A DNA stretch of 64,000 bases from Apricaphanius iberus. Taxonomy: Eukaryota > Chordata > Actinopteri > Cyprinodontiformes > Aphaniidae. The translations under genes were made by a program, and so were the position numbers. Within the stretch, counting starts at the first letter, position 1. Every line of letters begins with the position of its first letter. Positions 1 through 11,341 of this stretch are shown one piece after another. Where the stretch lies: positions 62,001 through 126,000 of the forward strand of contig JAPXFQ010000911.1 in assembly GCA_028564705.1 (NCBI GenBank). Reading direction: 5' to 3'. The notes beneath the pieces are model-generated. The model was not told the origin of the DNA. It ran no database searches and saw nothing but the letters and a program-made list of their open reading frames with translations.

Positions 1-771
1 ACCATCACCCAGTTGGCCTGAGATCCCAGCTGCGTGGGTTCTGTTGGAGGACCGCTAGGTGATTCTGTCCTTGTTGACTCCGCGCTGGCTAACGGGCCTC
101 GACTATTTACTGGATTCTCAACAGCGCGGCACCTGGCTTCTAACTCTGAAACCCTCGCCTCCAAAGCTACAAAAATTTTACATTTATTACTGTCATGGAA
201 TGGCAGTATTATAGTTGTTTTGAAATGTTACTGCCACCTTGTGGCAACTAAGCGAAATGCATTTTGTTAAAGTAAGGCAGGAAGTCATCATTGGGAAGTA
301 GTGTGCTCTTTGCCTCACTGATAAATTGTAATCTGATGACTATCTCTTCAATCTTGCTATTAAAGTCCCCAGTATCGGCTTCATCCATAAGTTCCTATGT
401 ATTTAGATGTGTTAATACACAAGAATAATACACGCAAAAGTAAGTTTTGACACTAATTTAGGTTAAATGATTTAAATGCAGGTAGAAAATTATTTTTGCC
501 GCAGATTTGTCTAATTTCTTTTTGTGTGACTGTTGATCACTGTTATGCTCTCAGAGTTACATGAACCATGACTATTGTGCATTCACTCAGAATAATATAA
601 TTTGTATGTTTATTTTATTTTATGTATATTTATTTATAGTTTATTTGTTTATTTTATGTATATTTTATTTCATTGTGTATTTTGTATTTTTTATTTGTAC
701 AGTTTTACATGAACACAAAATAATTTATTTCCTTAGTTATTTCCTGCCAAACACAACAAGCAGCCTGTTTC
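1..771. other. Unassigned DNA, no gene recognised
   Basis: The first 170 bases are GC-richer and open in one frame from 34 to 270, but the translation shows no motif I recognise and the composition shifts to AT-rich afterwards. From 600 to 720 the sequence is T-rich and low in complexity; an open frame at 561-782 there is a string of F, I, Y and V codons produced by that composition. It could include the tail of an older repeat, but nothing supports a call. Confidence 0.5.
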
Positions 772-1554
772 TTGGAGGATGACGTGCTGAAATTAAAGAA
801 TGTTAAACTTAGTCAACCCCTTCACCTGGACGGCATTAAATTAGCCTCCAGTAATAAAGCAAAGAACATCAGTGTTATTTTTGACCAAGATATGTCATTT
901 AGACCTCATATTAAAAAAGTCTCTAGGATTTCCTTTTTTCACCTTAGAAATATGGCAAAAAATATAACCATCCTGTCCAGGAATGATGCTGAAAAACTAG
1001 TCCATCCTTGTTACTTCAAGGCTGGATTACTGTAACTCTTTATTATCAGGTAGTCCACAGAATACGATTAAAAGTCTTCAGTGATTCCAAAATGCTGCTG
1101 CAAGGGTTCTAATGAATAAAAGAAGAAGATATCACATTTCCCCTATTTAAGCTTCTCTTAACTGGCTCCCTGTAAAATCTAGAATATAATTCAAGATCAC
1201 GGGGCAGCTGGAGCCTATCCCAGCAATTATCAGGCGATAAGCGGTTAAGAAGATGGATGGATGGATGGATAATTCAAGATCCTCCTTCTGACATATAAAG
1301 CTCTTAATAATCTAGCTCCATCATACATAAGAGACCTGATTGTTCCATATGTTCCTAACAGAGCCCTTCGCTCTCAGACTGCAGTTCAACTGGTAGTCCC
1401 TACGATTTCTAAAAGTAGAATGGGTGGCAGATCTTTCAGTTATCCGGCTCCCCTCCTATGGTACCAGCTCCCAGGGGTGGTTCGTGAAGCAGACAATTTG
1501 TATATCTTTAAAACTAGGCTTAAAACCTTCCTCTTTAACAAAGCTTACAGTTAG
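772..1554 (+). pseudogene. LINE reverse transcriptase C-terminal fragment (L2-type)
   Basis: The first frame (772-1,035) reads through a thumb/connection-like region with the signature SFRPHIKKVSR...FFHLRNMAK, which matches the NFQGHIKAV...FYHLRNIS block of other L2 copies. A stop follows, and homology continues in other frames (an IQNAAARVL-like and WLPV-like block near 1,090-1,170, a PSRPLRSS-like block near 1,370, an LKTFLFNKAYS ending) to a TAG at 1,552-1,554. The palm motifs and the endonuclease are missing because the copy is 5'-truncated. Several frameshifts and an insertion at 1,199 make it non-functional. Confidence 0.75.
1199..1268 (+). mobile_element. Short SINE/Rex3-type 3' tail insertion with (GATG)n end
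   Basis: A 70-bp piece reading CAGCTGGAGCCTATCCCAGC... GATAAGCGGTTAAGAAGATGG and ending in GATG repeats interrupts the LINE coding remnant. The 13-bp string ATAATTCAAGATC occurs immediately before (1,186-1,198) and after (1,269-1,281) it, a clean target-site duplication; the first two bases could also belong to the GATG tail. GATG-repeat tails are typical of Rex3/RTE LINEs and of SINEs that share that tail, so this is a severely 5'-truncated retroposon copy. Confidence 0.75.
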
Positions 1555-2231
1555 AGACCGGTAGCTAGGAAGAGACATGTTAATGTTAGTAGTCAGGTAG
1601 AGTGTCAAAAGCTAGGAAGAGATAGGAAGAGGTAGAGTAGCTAGGTAGATATAGATTAATGTAAGCCAGGTAGAGAGTGTTAGTAGCTAGGTCTCCTAGT
1701 AGCTAGGAGACAGGTTAATGTTAGTAGCTATGCTGCTTTAGGTTAGGCTGTTGGAGGACATTATTAGAGTCAGTTCCTACTTTCTCTCCTACTTCTCCCC
1801 AACTGAATGATGTGCTGTCAATTCAGGCGCTAACCTGTTTTATCTTAGTCTCTTCCTACAGTAGGTGCTCCTGACCCGCCCTGCTTGACGACCCTGACTA
1901 AGATGGCATTCCAGTAGAGGAACGTTCTCCACGTCCTGCTACCAACTTCTGCTCATCAGTTCTGTTGCTCTTTCTGTGTCCCTGCTGCCTTCTCCAAACC
2001 CAAACGGTCTCGGCAGATGACCGCTTATGCTGAGCCTGGTTCTGCTGGAGGTTTCTCCTGTTAAAAGGGAGTTTTTCCTCTCCATTGTCACTTCATGCTT
2101 GCTCAGTGTGAGGGGTTGCTGAGAAGTCACGACATTCCTAAATTAAACATTGTATTGTAATAACTCTTCTTGTAAAGTGCCTTGAGATGACATCTGTTGT
2201 GAAATGGCGCTATATAAATAAACTGACTTGA

Positions 2232-5200
2232 ATATAAACTAGCTGTATAGTTGGAATTACGTTGCCTGCAGCAAACTTCGGTGAAGACAGCATAATTACA
2301 CTTACCAGTATCACTCAAGGAGGTGGGGGAGTAACTAAACATCTGAGACAGAGAACAGGAGAGAGGAGCCACCGAAGTAGAAAGTGAGCTAGATAGAAGT
2401 CATGTAGCCATAGTTGCTACGAAGCTAAGCTAACAAGCTAGCGAGATCTTAGCACACCGAAAAACAACCGTGTGAAAGACAAAGGGTTCCCAAAATCTAA
2501 AGTACACCAATTGGAAATAAGTGTAGTAGTGTGCTTGTGTGTTAAAATAGCTTAGAAAGACCTCAACACAGAGAAAAATAGATAAATCGAAGAGAATCAG
2601 AGCACCAAACACCAAGCAGCTCCGACGAGCTCAGCAGTGACACCAGGAAGTGATGCAGCAAATTTTGCCATACAATTTCAAATTTACTTGGTGTGGAGGT
2701 TGATGCCCTCATATCTAGGAACAACATCATATACACAGCTATTGCAAAGCTGTTTACCGACTGCTAATTTTAGCCGTTAGCAAGCTTTCTTACATTTCTC
2801 CATGAAAAGCCATTTCCACGTACGTTTTGATGTCCTGAAAGTTTTTCATTTGTGTCCATCTGTTGTAGGCTTCACCTAAACTAACTCTGATTTTAGATAT
2901 TGTAAGGTCGTTCCTCTTCTGAGGAAGATAATGAAATCTATGGGGCTTATACACAGCAGCTAAACGCACCGAGTGCTCAATTTTCTACAGTAAATGCCTC
3001 GTTGCTCCAGGCAGTTGTTTACAATAGTATTTGGCAATCAGCGATGGCGTGCCACTGTTGGCTAACACATAAGTATAAATACAGTGTGGTGGTTGGAAAA
3101 AGTTATCCTTTATAACGATTTTAGGTTCAATATAATGTTTAAGGGTGCACTTTCATTCTGCACACCTCTAAACTCCCCATTGAAGTATTACTTTTTTAAA
3201 GAGATAACTTTTAAGAAAAATGTTCCATATTCAAGCTTTAATCTATTGTTTCATCTTTAATTTTATTGTTTCTGTATGCTAGTTGCCTTTAACTGAAATC
3301 TGTTTTTTGGCTTTGGGCATCTTGTGCTTGAGTTGTTAGGGGTTAACTCAGCCCTGAAGTGGAGATCGAAGGCTGTAAACGTATCATAAGCTGAATCTAT
3401 TGTAGCAGGGGTGGAGGGCGAGTTGAGTAGGAGCAGGGAGTTGCACAAGGTCTTCTCAATTTAGCTATATTTAATGAGTTTTTAGATCACTCTAGTGATT
3501 CTCTTTCAAAAATAAAAACGAATAGTGACAAATGTAGCAAGTTTTTATGGGGTTATTGGAGACTTTTGGTTGAGGCATGCAAAATTGTTACTCTTCTCAC
3601 TGAGCAATGGGGCACTTTCCCTTCTCAGACTGCTGACTGAAAGCAACTAAACTGCACCGCATGCTGGAGCTCAACCCACCTGCCCAGGTCTAGCTGTATG
3701 TGAAGCCATTGTTATAGAAAATAAGGTAACACGTTGTTGCTAATGAACTGGGCATGCTTGAAGCAGAAGGTTGCACATGCCATTTGGGACTAGTCACAAA
3801 AACAGCAGACTGTAAATGCTGGGACTGCATCTCTTCAAATCTGTTAAATACCATAGATTATTTCATAAAACCACTTTTTAAATTATGAATATCAAACCTT
3901 TGTTTGAACATACTAGTATAATGACTTTAAATGAAAATACCTCAAGATGAAGGTTTTCTTAGCAATTATTAGGTGAGATAAAAAATGAGATTATTCAGAT
4001 TAATTAAATAATTAGAGATCATAATTAATTAATCTCAAATTATTTTTTAATCTCATGTGGGCACTAATTGTGATGCAATGTATTGAGGCCTGTGATTTTA
4101 ATGCAACAAAAAATACAAATGTCCAAACGTTTCAAATAATTTGTGAGGCATTGTAAACATGTGGATTGTTAAACGGTCATAAGGAATAGGCATTTCACAA
4201 GCTGGGAACTTGACACTTTACATTAGAAGAGATCTGAGATGACAGTCGTCTTTCTTTGGCAGGTTTTATTGAAGGATATTTGAAGGCTGTTTCAGTAATA
4301 ACAGTTACAGACCCAAGCCAGCCCTTGGTGGGAAAGAAAGAAAAAACAAGTGTATCTATCTTCTCCAAATCAGTGTGCACTTAATACATATCATTGCTGT
4401 GTTCTTTATTTTATGTCTTACTAGCTCCACGTGAAGCCCACAGCTACCATCTATTCTGTCCACAGGAGCAGAATATTTATCAGTATTATAAAACCAAACC
4501 TTTGATCAAATGGATTTGGGATTATCACAAACTTGCAATTTAGAGTTAAAAGGAGGCGGCTGATAGGCTGAACTGCTAAAACCGTTTCGCCTGACAAAGT
4601 CTATAAGGCTCTGGAGGAGTTCAGGGAAGCAACACACAACACTAGCAGAGAGTGAGTGCGTGTGTTTGTTTGTGTGTATGTGTGTGTTAGAGAGAAAGAG
4701 AGAGGGATTTGAGCAATCTCAACTCTTTCACTGCCCTTTCTCATTAAAAATCAAGTGTCTTCAGGCAAATTGAAAAATTGTGATTTCCATAAAGATTTGT
4801 TCTGAATGTAATTGGCAAAAAAATAAATAAAATAAAATCTTATTAAGATCAATCTGATGTGTCCTTCACATTGGTTTAAGCTCAGATTCTCTCACTCAGC
4901 TTTTATAAATATTCACAGAGATTGAAGAGCTTTTGGGAGATATGATTACTTTTTTTCTCAATTTACAAAATGTTTGAATGCAACAGTGATGTATAAAGGA
5001 TTTTGATAGGTTTTATGATTGGAATGAATGCAAACAGTGTACAGGGTATATTAAACATTGCTCAATGATTAGAAGTACGGCCACGGTGTTGCTGGGGGTA
5101 CAATTTCTCAAAAAGACAACACTGGCTTCATAAAACTATCCTGTTCAAACACATAGGAAAACCTTGGCATAATAAGATGAACTTCACCGCATTGTATTCT

Positions 5201-5309
5201 AATTAGAATTATACTGAACTGTATGAAGCTGAATATGGATCCATCTTGCAGATTGTATTTATTCAAACGTTTGTTTTACAAAGTCAGTTGAGAATAAATA
5301 TATTTGTTA
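2232..5309. other. Long noncoding stretch, no gene recognised
   Basis: No open frame here has recognisable coding character. Visible structure: an imperfect AT-rich inverted repeat at about 3,973-4,053 (left arm GAGATAAAAAATGAGATTAT..., right arm ending ...AATTATTTTTTAATCTCAT), and a GT/GA-rich simple stretch at about 4,647-4,707. The 2,240-2,660 segment, with its GCTAAGCTAACAAGCTAGC clusters, looks repeat-derived, but I cannot name a family. Confidence 0.5.
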
Positions 5310-5366
5310 AAAGCACAGTATATGTTGTGAATTGGCTCTATGTAATTAAATTGAACTGAATTGTAT
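5310..5366 (+). mobile_element. Very short L2-type LINE tail
   Basis: TTGTGAATTGGCTCTATGTA followed by ATTAAATTGAACTGAATTG resembles the last bases of fish L2 LINEs (GTGAATTGGCGCTATATAAA plus a TTGAA-repeat tail). It would be an extremely 5'-truncated copy. The match is short and could be coincidental. Confidence 0.4.
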
Positions 5367-6068
5367 AATGGCAAAATGCATACTAGTGTGTATCTAGCTT
5401 TTTAAGTTCAGTAACATAGGAAGATATGTTGCCACATGAAAAAAAATGCTCTACTGTTCCCTTCCTCTCATTGGCCACTACACAATATGATCAGCAGATG
5501 GGTTGGGCTTTCACAGATGTGTTTTGACTTTGTTGAAAACCTTGGTGGCATTAGTGTTCCACCTCTCAGATGCCAAGTATATAACTAGAGTATGCCACTC
5601 AGAAAACCAGTCAGTATCTGGTGTGGCCACCATTTGCCTTGCACAGTGCAACACATCTCTGTTGTATAGAGTTGATCAGGTTGTGGATTGTGACCTGTGG
5701 AGTGTTGATCCACTCCTCTTCGATGGCTGTGCAAAGTTGCTGAATATTGGCAGGACCTGGAACTGTCGTATACGCTTATCCAGAGGATCCTAAACATGCT
5801 TAATGGGTGACATGTCTGGTTAGTATACTTGGATAGTTTTAGCTTCAAGGGATTGTGTACAGATCATTGCAACATCCTTGTCTATAAAAATTGCCTGCTC
5901 ACACCATGACTCCACCACCACCATGAGCCAATCCACAACAATCACGGCAATCAGCAAACTGCTCACCCACATAATGTCAAACATGCTATCTGCTTCGAAC
6001 AGTGAAAACTGGGATTCATCTTTGAACAGAACACCTTTCCAACGTGCCAGACTCCACTGAATGTTAAG

Positions 6069-6837
6069 TTACATCTTTACCTTTAAGGGATATTGTGCTC
6101 CAGCAGAAAATGCTTTTCGACCAGAAAACAGTGAGAGAGGCAGAGGCAGTGCAAACAATAAAAGCAACAAACAGACATTACAAGAGTCAGACAGTTTGTG
6201 AAAACAAGTTTTTATGTACAAATCCTCATTATGGAAAACCAGTGAAGAAATAGACATGTCACTTTTTAGTGAAAAGCAGACAATCTGGGTTTTAAAGCCA
6301 GAATATCATGCTATTACAGCTTTCAACTTCTGGGATAGACATATATATGATAAAATGTTACAGATGGAATTATATAGTTTTAATATGTCCTAAAATTTTA
6401 CTTGTATGCTTTAATAAAATTGCTTCTTTCTCAATTTTCACAGAATATAGAGAAAGGCTAAGACTCAACAGGACCTCCAAAACTCATAAATATATCTTTT
6501 ATTGACAAACACCAATCCATTTTCAGACAATCCCCTCTGCATGAACCCTTACATAAGGTAATTAGAGGTTAAAACAGCTGTAGCTTATAATCAGGTGCAG
6601 CTTGTATATTTACACTTTTTTGGGGGGTTGTCCCTTAAAATTGGTTGGTACAGCTTATAATCAGGTGTGCCTTATAGCCCGGAAACTACGGTAATAAAAA
6701 TGACCAAAAACAAAAAATTCAAGTGAAAAAAAAGCATTTTCTGTGAAAGTATTGCAGAGGTTCCATATTTTAAGTATTGATTTATGGCATCATTTAACTA
6801 ACCAATACTGATACGAGTACATAAAAACACTGCCATC
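6069..6837. other. Block of repeats replacing about 40 bp of the Tc1/mariner element
   Basis: Homology to the transposase stops at about 6,068 and resumes at about 6,838. The block holds a dispersed repeat (6,290-6,422) and, at about 6,578-6,693, a pair of AGCTTATAATCAGGTG units followed by GTGCCTTATAGCCCGGAAACTACGGTA, a sequence common in fish repeats but of no class I can assign. I do not see a target duplication around the whole block. Confidence 0.5.
6290..6422 (+). repeat. Dispersed repeat, partner of 26,784-26,915
   Basis: TTTTAAAGCC...ATCATGCTATT, then TTTCAACTTCTGGGATAGAC and ATATATATGATAAAATGTTA, matches the reverse complement of 26,784-26,915 closely by eye; they share CTGGGATAGACATATATATGA exactly apart from flanking changes. 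It is probably the end of an old DNA transposon; the TTTAAAG start may contain a TTAA target, but the class is unproven. Confidence 0.6.
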
Positions 6838-7302
6838 AGGTCCAGACCCAGATGAGGATGATGAGCATGCAGATGAGCTTTCCTTAGACAGTTTTTGACA
6901 GTTTGTGGAGAAATTCATTGGTTATGCAAACAAGTAGTTGTATGAGCTGTCCTGATGGCTAATCTGAGATGATTATGAAGGTAAACATATTGGATGTGGA
7001 CTGGACTTTGGTAGTTACACATGATCTGTGATTGTATGTACTGCCAAATGCTGTGAAATGCTTTTGCAGAAGGCTTATGGTAGGGATATTGACATTTGTT
7101 TCATGGAAAACAACTCTGGTACACATTCCTGCAGTCAGCATGCCAATTGTACAATCCCTCAAAATGAGTGATATTTGTGGTATTGTGTTGTAGGATCAAC
7201 CTGAAACATTTCAGTGTCCTTTTATTGTGGCCAGTCTAAGGCACATCTGTACAATATTCATGTTGTCTACTCAGTAGATGTTTCGACGTGTAAAACTTCA
7301 TA

Positions 7303-7863
7303 ATGCCCCTGCCAAAGAAAGGGCCGTCATCGGAGGAGATAAAGGTCTCTCTCCACTCCTTGTCTGGAGATGTGACCTCGATCAGAATACAGCAGGAGCA
7401 GCTTCTTGGACTAATAGAAGAGGTGAAGCAACTACGCCTCCAGAACGCGGAAAAAACACGCATTGTGGATCTCGAGCAGCGAGTGGATGACCTGGAGCAA
7501 TACTCCCGCATGAATGATGTGGTCATCACCGGCATCAAGATCAGGCTGCGCTCCTACGCGCGTGCGGTGGCCACGGACATCGGGGAGCGGGGCGACCAGG
7601 AGACATAGTTGTCGGAGCAACAGGTGGTATCCTACATCCAGAACGCGGGGATAAAGTTGGACCTGGAGCACATCGAGGCGTGTCACCCACTGCCCACAAG
7701 GAACGAGAGACCACTAGCGGTCATCATGAGGTTTACAAATCGAAAAAAAAAAATAGCACTTTTGAAACAAGGACGCGAACTGAGCACAAATGTTTTCATA
7801 AACGAACTTTTGACAAGGAAATATGCTGACGTCGCAAGGATTGCACAACAACGCAATGACTGA
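7303..7863 (+). pseudogene. LINE ORF1 remnant with coiled coil
   Basis: The first frame (7,303-7,608) shows a leucine/glutamate-rich heptad region (LLGLIEEVKQLRLQ...IVDLEQRVDDLEQYSRMNDV), a clear coiled coil followed by an RNA-binding-like core. A TAG at 7,606-7,608 interrupts it, and the same reading continues from 7,609 (LSEQQVVSYIQNAGIKLDLE...ACHPLP...RKYADVARIAQ) to about 7,863. Coiled-coil ORF1 proteins bind LINE RNA. The homologous frame then runs directly into the endonuclease fragment, so the ORF1 end and the N-terminal endonuclease have been deleted. Confidence 0.7.
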
Positions 7864-10238
7864 AACCTGGTTCAACGATGATAAAGGTATTGATTTTTGT
7901 CTGGATGTATATTAAGATATACAAACAGAATAAATAAAACAGGAGGAGGGGTTGCTTTGTACATTCATAAATCTTTTAAATTTAATGTCTAAACAAATAT
8001 GACCATAACTGTTGATGGATTGTTTAAATGCTTAACGGTAGAAATTCTAAATGATAAAAAGACTAATATCCTCATGAGTTGTGTGTTCCGGGCACCTTTT
8101 TCAAGTATAGAAACTTTCGATGAGTGGATGGGTAAACTGTTTTCCATTGCGTACCAAAAACACTTATTTATCCATGGTGATTTTAACATTGATTTGTTAA
8201 ATCCAACTAAGCTAAAAACTGTTGATGACTTCATTGACACAATGTACAGCTTGTCTTTGTATCCAACGATAACAAAACCGAGCAGAATAACGTCACACAG
8301 TGCCACAATCATTGATAACATTTTTACTAATATCATGGGGAATCAAATCACAAGTAGCCTATTTATATGTGATATCACTGACCACTTACCTGTTTTTACT
8401 TTGTATGACTGTAATCTCAAAAAAACTAAAGACGTTATGGTAAAAATCTCTAAACGAATAACTACTGAAGAAACGATCTGTGCCCTAAATAGTAGTTTGG
8501 CGCTCCATGATTGGACTTCAGTTTACAAAGAACCAAATGTGGACAGTGCTTATTGTAACTTTCTAGATATCTTCACTTCCCTGCATAACAAACACTGTCC
8601 TGTGAAAGAATATTTTGTTCACGGAAAATATAAAAAAAGTCCTTGGATTACGAAAGGAATAATAAATGCCTGTAAAAAGAAAAAAATCTTTACAAATTGT
8701 TCATCAAACTAAAAAACAAAAGAAGTGGAGCAAATATTTAAGGCGTATAAAAATAAATTAACTGACAATTATAAGAACAAGTAAACGTTTATTGATGAAA
8801 ATTGTGAAGATTATAATATGAATAATGTAGTAAATAAGTTTACTTTTTTGTTAACGTTGGCCTTGAGTGTGCTGCTGACATTCCAGACAATGCAGTTGTA
8901 AAATCAGCTATTGAACGAAATCCTTTGTAATTTTTCCTCTCACCTACAAATGAGCAGGAAGTAAGAAGCATTGTGCAGATGTGTAAAAGTAAGTTCTCCA
9001 CTGACTGTCATGATATCAACATGACATTAGCTAAAATAGTTATACTGAATATTGTAAAACCCTTAACTCATATCTGCAACTTGTCATTCCAGACTGGCTG
9101 TTTTCCAAGTAAAATGAAAATCGCTAAAGTAATTCCGCTCTTCAAAAATGAAAACAATCACGCCTTTACAAACTACAGACCAATCTCTCTCTTGCCTCAG
9201 TTCTCAAAAGTTTTAGAGAAGCTTTTCAATTCTTGACTTGAAAAGTTTCTTGAAAAACATCATATAATTAAAGAAGGTCAGTATGGTTTTAGATCCAAAA
9301 GAACTACCTCAATGGCAATAATTGAAGCTGTTGAAGAAATTACTAATGCAATGGAGCAAACAAAGTATGCAGTTGGTGTCTTTATTGATTTAAAAAAAGC
9401 CTTCGATACAATTAATCACTCAATCCTACTAAATAAGATGGAAAGATATGGAATTAGGGGGCTGGCTGGGGATTCGTTAAAAAGTTATTTAACAGAGAGA
9501 ATACAGTTTGTAAAAATGGGTGAGTACTTATGAAATACTCTTGGTGTTGCTTGTGGTGTCCCCCAGGGGTCAGTGTTGGGGCCAAAACTGTTTAATGTGT
9601 ACATAAATGACATTTTTAACACGTCCAAAGATCTGAAATTCATACTATTTGCAGATGACACTAATATATTCCACTGTAGTGATGATTATAATGACCTCGT
9701 AAAGACGGTAAACAGGGAACTTCACACAATAAAAAAGTGGATGGACACAAATAAATTATCCTTGAATATAAACAAAACTAAAATAATGATGTTTTGTAAT
9801 CGCAATGCTATGTCTGATCAGACCATAAGTATCGATGGTACCCAGGTTGAAATCGCAAATGAGACTAAATTTTTGGGCGTAATTATTGATAGTAAATTGT
9901 CATGGAAACCCCATGTCAGACACATTAAAACAAAAATCTCAAAAAGCCTCTCAATTATAAATAAAGCAAAATTACACCTTGATGGAAATGCACTCCGTAC
10001 TCTATACTGCACTTTGGTTCTCCCATACCTTATGTATTGCGTTGAAGTGTGGGGAAATACTTACAAGAACACAATTAATCCTCTGTTTATATTACAGAAA
10101 AGAGCAATGTGGATCATTCAGAAGGTTGGTTTTCTAGACCATACTCATTATCTGTTTATGCAGTCAAAGTTGTTAAGATTTGATGACCTTGTAAAATATA
10201 GTACAGCTATAGTTTTATACAAAGTATTCAACAAATTA
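7863..10238 (+). pseudogene. LINE ORF2 remnant: endonuclease and reverse transcriptase
   Basis: It begins in mid-endonuclease with an ETWFNDD-like block. The 7,999-8,712 segment keeps GDFN (8,176-8,187) and a TDH (8,377-8,385) in place of the usual SDH of apurinic-type endonucleases. RT blocks follow in shifting frames: NYRPISLLPQFSKVLEKL near 9,170-9,230, VFIDLKKAFDTINH near 9,370-9,420, PQGSVLGPKLFN near 9,560-9,600, and the catalytic FADD at 9,648-9,659. A C-terminal block (LPYLMYCVEVWGNTYK) ends near 10,235. Stops lie at 8,710, 9,236 and 9,531. The style is CR1/L2/Rex-like, but I leave the clade open. Homology stops abruptly where L2 sequence begins. Confidence 0.75.
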
Positions 10239-10974
10239 TCCCCCAGGGCTCCATCCTGGGACCCCTCCTGTTCAATATCTATATGCTCCAATTAACCAAG
10301 ATTATAGCAGCCAATCAGATAAATGACCATAACTATGCAGATGACACATAGCTATACATTACATTGTCAACAGGTGACTTTGATTCTATCCAGACCTTAA
10401 ATGAATGCATTGAACAAATCGATGACTGGATGTCCCATAACTTTCTCCAGCTAAACAGAAGCAAAACAGAAGTAATTATTTTTGGACCTAAGGAGAATTA
10501 GAACTAAACAGGGAGAAGGCAGCTTTCAGCTTCTATGCTCCACAAATCTGGAACAAACGTCCAGAAGAATGCAAAAATGCTGAATCGTTCATCAAAGATT
10601 AAACTCTACTATTCACAGCTGCCTTTGAGCCCTAAATTGCGCTTTCTGATCACTATTTGATTCTTGTGGCCTGTTTATTCTTATCTTTTTATTTATTTCC
10701 TTTTTAATCTATTGGGTTTAATCTGTTTTTATTCTATATTACATAAAATTGTGTTGTATCTGTTTTAATCTATATTGCATAAATTTGTTCCTTACATCAT
10801 CTTTTCTTATTGATTGATTGTGTCTATCTGTTAAACCTATGTTTCTGTTTTTCTCTAATCATGCTTCTGTTACAATGTATTTGGTATCATTATCACTGAA
10901 TCATGTAAAGCACCTTGAATAACCTTGTGTTGAAAGTGTGCTATATAAATAAAATTGCCTTGCCTTGCCTTTGA
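10239..10974 (+). mobile_element. L2/Maui-type LINE 3' end with internal deletion
   Basis: From CCCCCAGGGCTCCATCCTGG onward the sequence matches the L2 copy at about 32,080 nearly base for base. At about 10,497-10,505 it jumps from the GPKEN region to the AACTAAACAGGGAGA region, skipping about 530 bases present in the longer copy. It ends with AAAATTGCCTTGCCTTGCC. The reverse transcriptase motif block has a TAG where the other copy has a CAG in ADDTQL. There is no spacer between it and the upstream LINE. Confidence 0.8.
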
Positions 10975-11341
10975 CTCTGCCTTTAAATAAAATACACATG
11001 ATGCGTTAACACCTCCAAAAACTTCAAAATGACATTTAGTCTATGGTTGAGGTCGTCAGAGGTGTGTTGAGTCTCTGCAGCACTTTGGCTCTGTCCAGCT
11101 TCAACCATGGTCAAGTGAGCGGACACTTGGAAGTACGCAGTCAAGCCATCTGACGCTAGCTCTGTTATAAAGATTAACTTTGCGCATACTCTGTGCATTA
11201 AGATAATAGAGCAATGTGCAGTAGTTAATAGTGACAGAGATTAATTATGATGCTTAGATATTATTATATATATTTATTGATAAAAACATATATATATATA
11301 TATATATATATTTATACTAAGTCTAGATTAAATATTTTATA
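10975..11341. other. Noncoding stretch with a TA microsatellite
   Basis: Nothing resembling a gene is visible. It contains the (AT)n run described separately. Confidence 0.5.
11288..11311. repeat. (AT)n microsatellite
   Basis: Twelve uninterrupted AT units lie within a wider TA-rich stretch (about 11,262-11,330). Confidence 0.95.

Larger units (their letters stand above)
772..2231 (+). mobile_element. 5'-truncated L2-type LINE, 3' end with long 3' UTR
   Basis: This is the 3' end of a non-LTR retrotransposon. It starts in the C-terminal part of the reverse transcriptase and ends with the usual fish L2 3' module: a GGTTTCTCCTGTTAAAAGGG-type block at about 2,050, then an AAGTGCCTTGAGATGAC block, then GGCGCTATATAAATAAA with a short ACTTGAA tail. 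Truncation at the 5' end is the normal outcome of target-primed reverse transcription. Between 1,556 and 1,740 the 3' UTR holds degenerate repeats of a GCTAGGTAG/GTTAATGTTAGTAG type. The family is assigned from motif recognition; a different L2 subfamily from the one at 28,400-33,340 is likely, because the 3' tails differ. Confidence 0.8.
5600..7275 (-). pseudogene. Decayed Tc1/mariner transposase, interrupted
   Basis: On the minus strand the N-terminal part starts near 7,162 with a helix-turn-helix-like GMLTAGM...TNVNIPTISLLQKHF...FGSTYNHR pattern. It continues down to about 6,838, breaks, and resumes at about 6,068 with the catalytic region, ending near 5,600 with an ATICNLIN-like C-terminal block. 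The layout matches a common vertebrate Tc1/mariner family with a DD34E transposase of about 340 residues. Many stops and indels, a deletion of roughly 180 bp near 5,878 and a foreign block at 6,069-6,837 show it is dead. The far 5' side (7,163-7,275) still contains the family's untranslated end (CAGTCTAAGGCACATCTGTA). A LINE begins at about 7,276, probably inserted into this element. Confidence 0.75.

Noticed and set aside
561..782. Open frame rich in F, I, Y and V that looks like a membrane protein
   Set aside because: The translation follows from T-rich low-complexity DNA.
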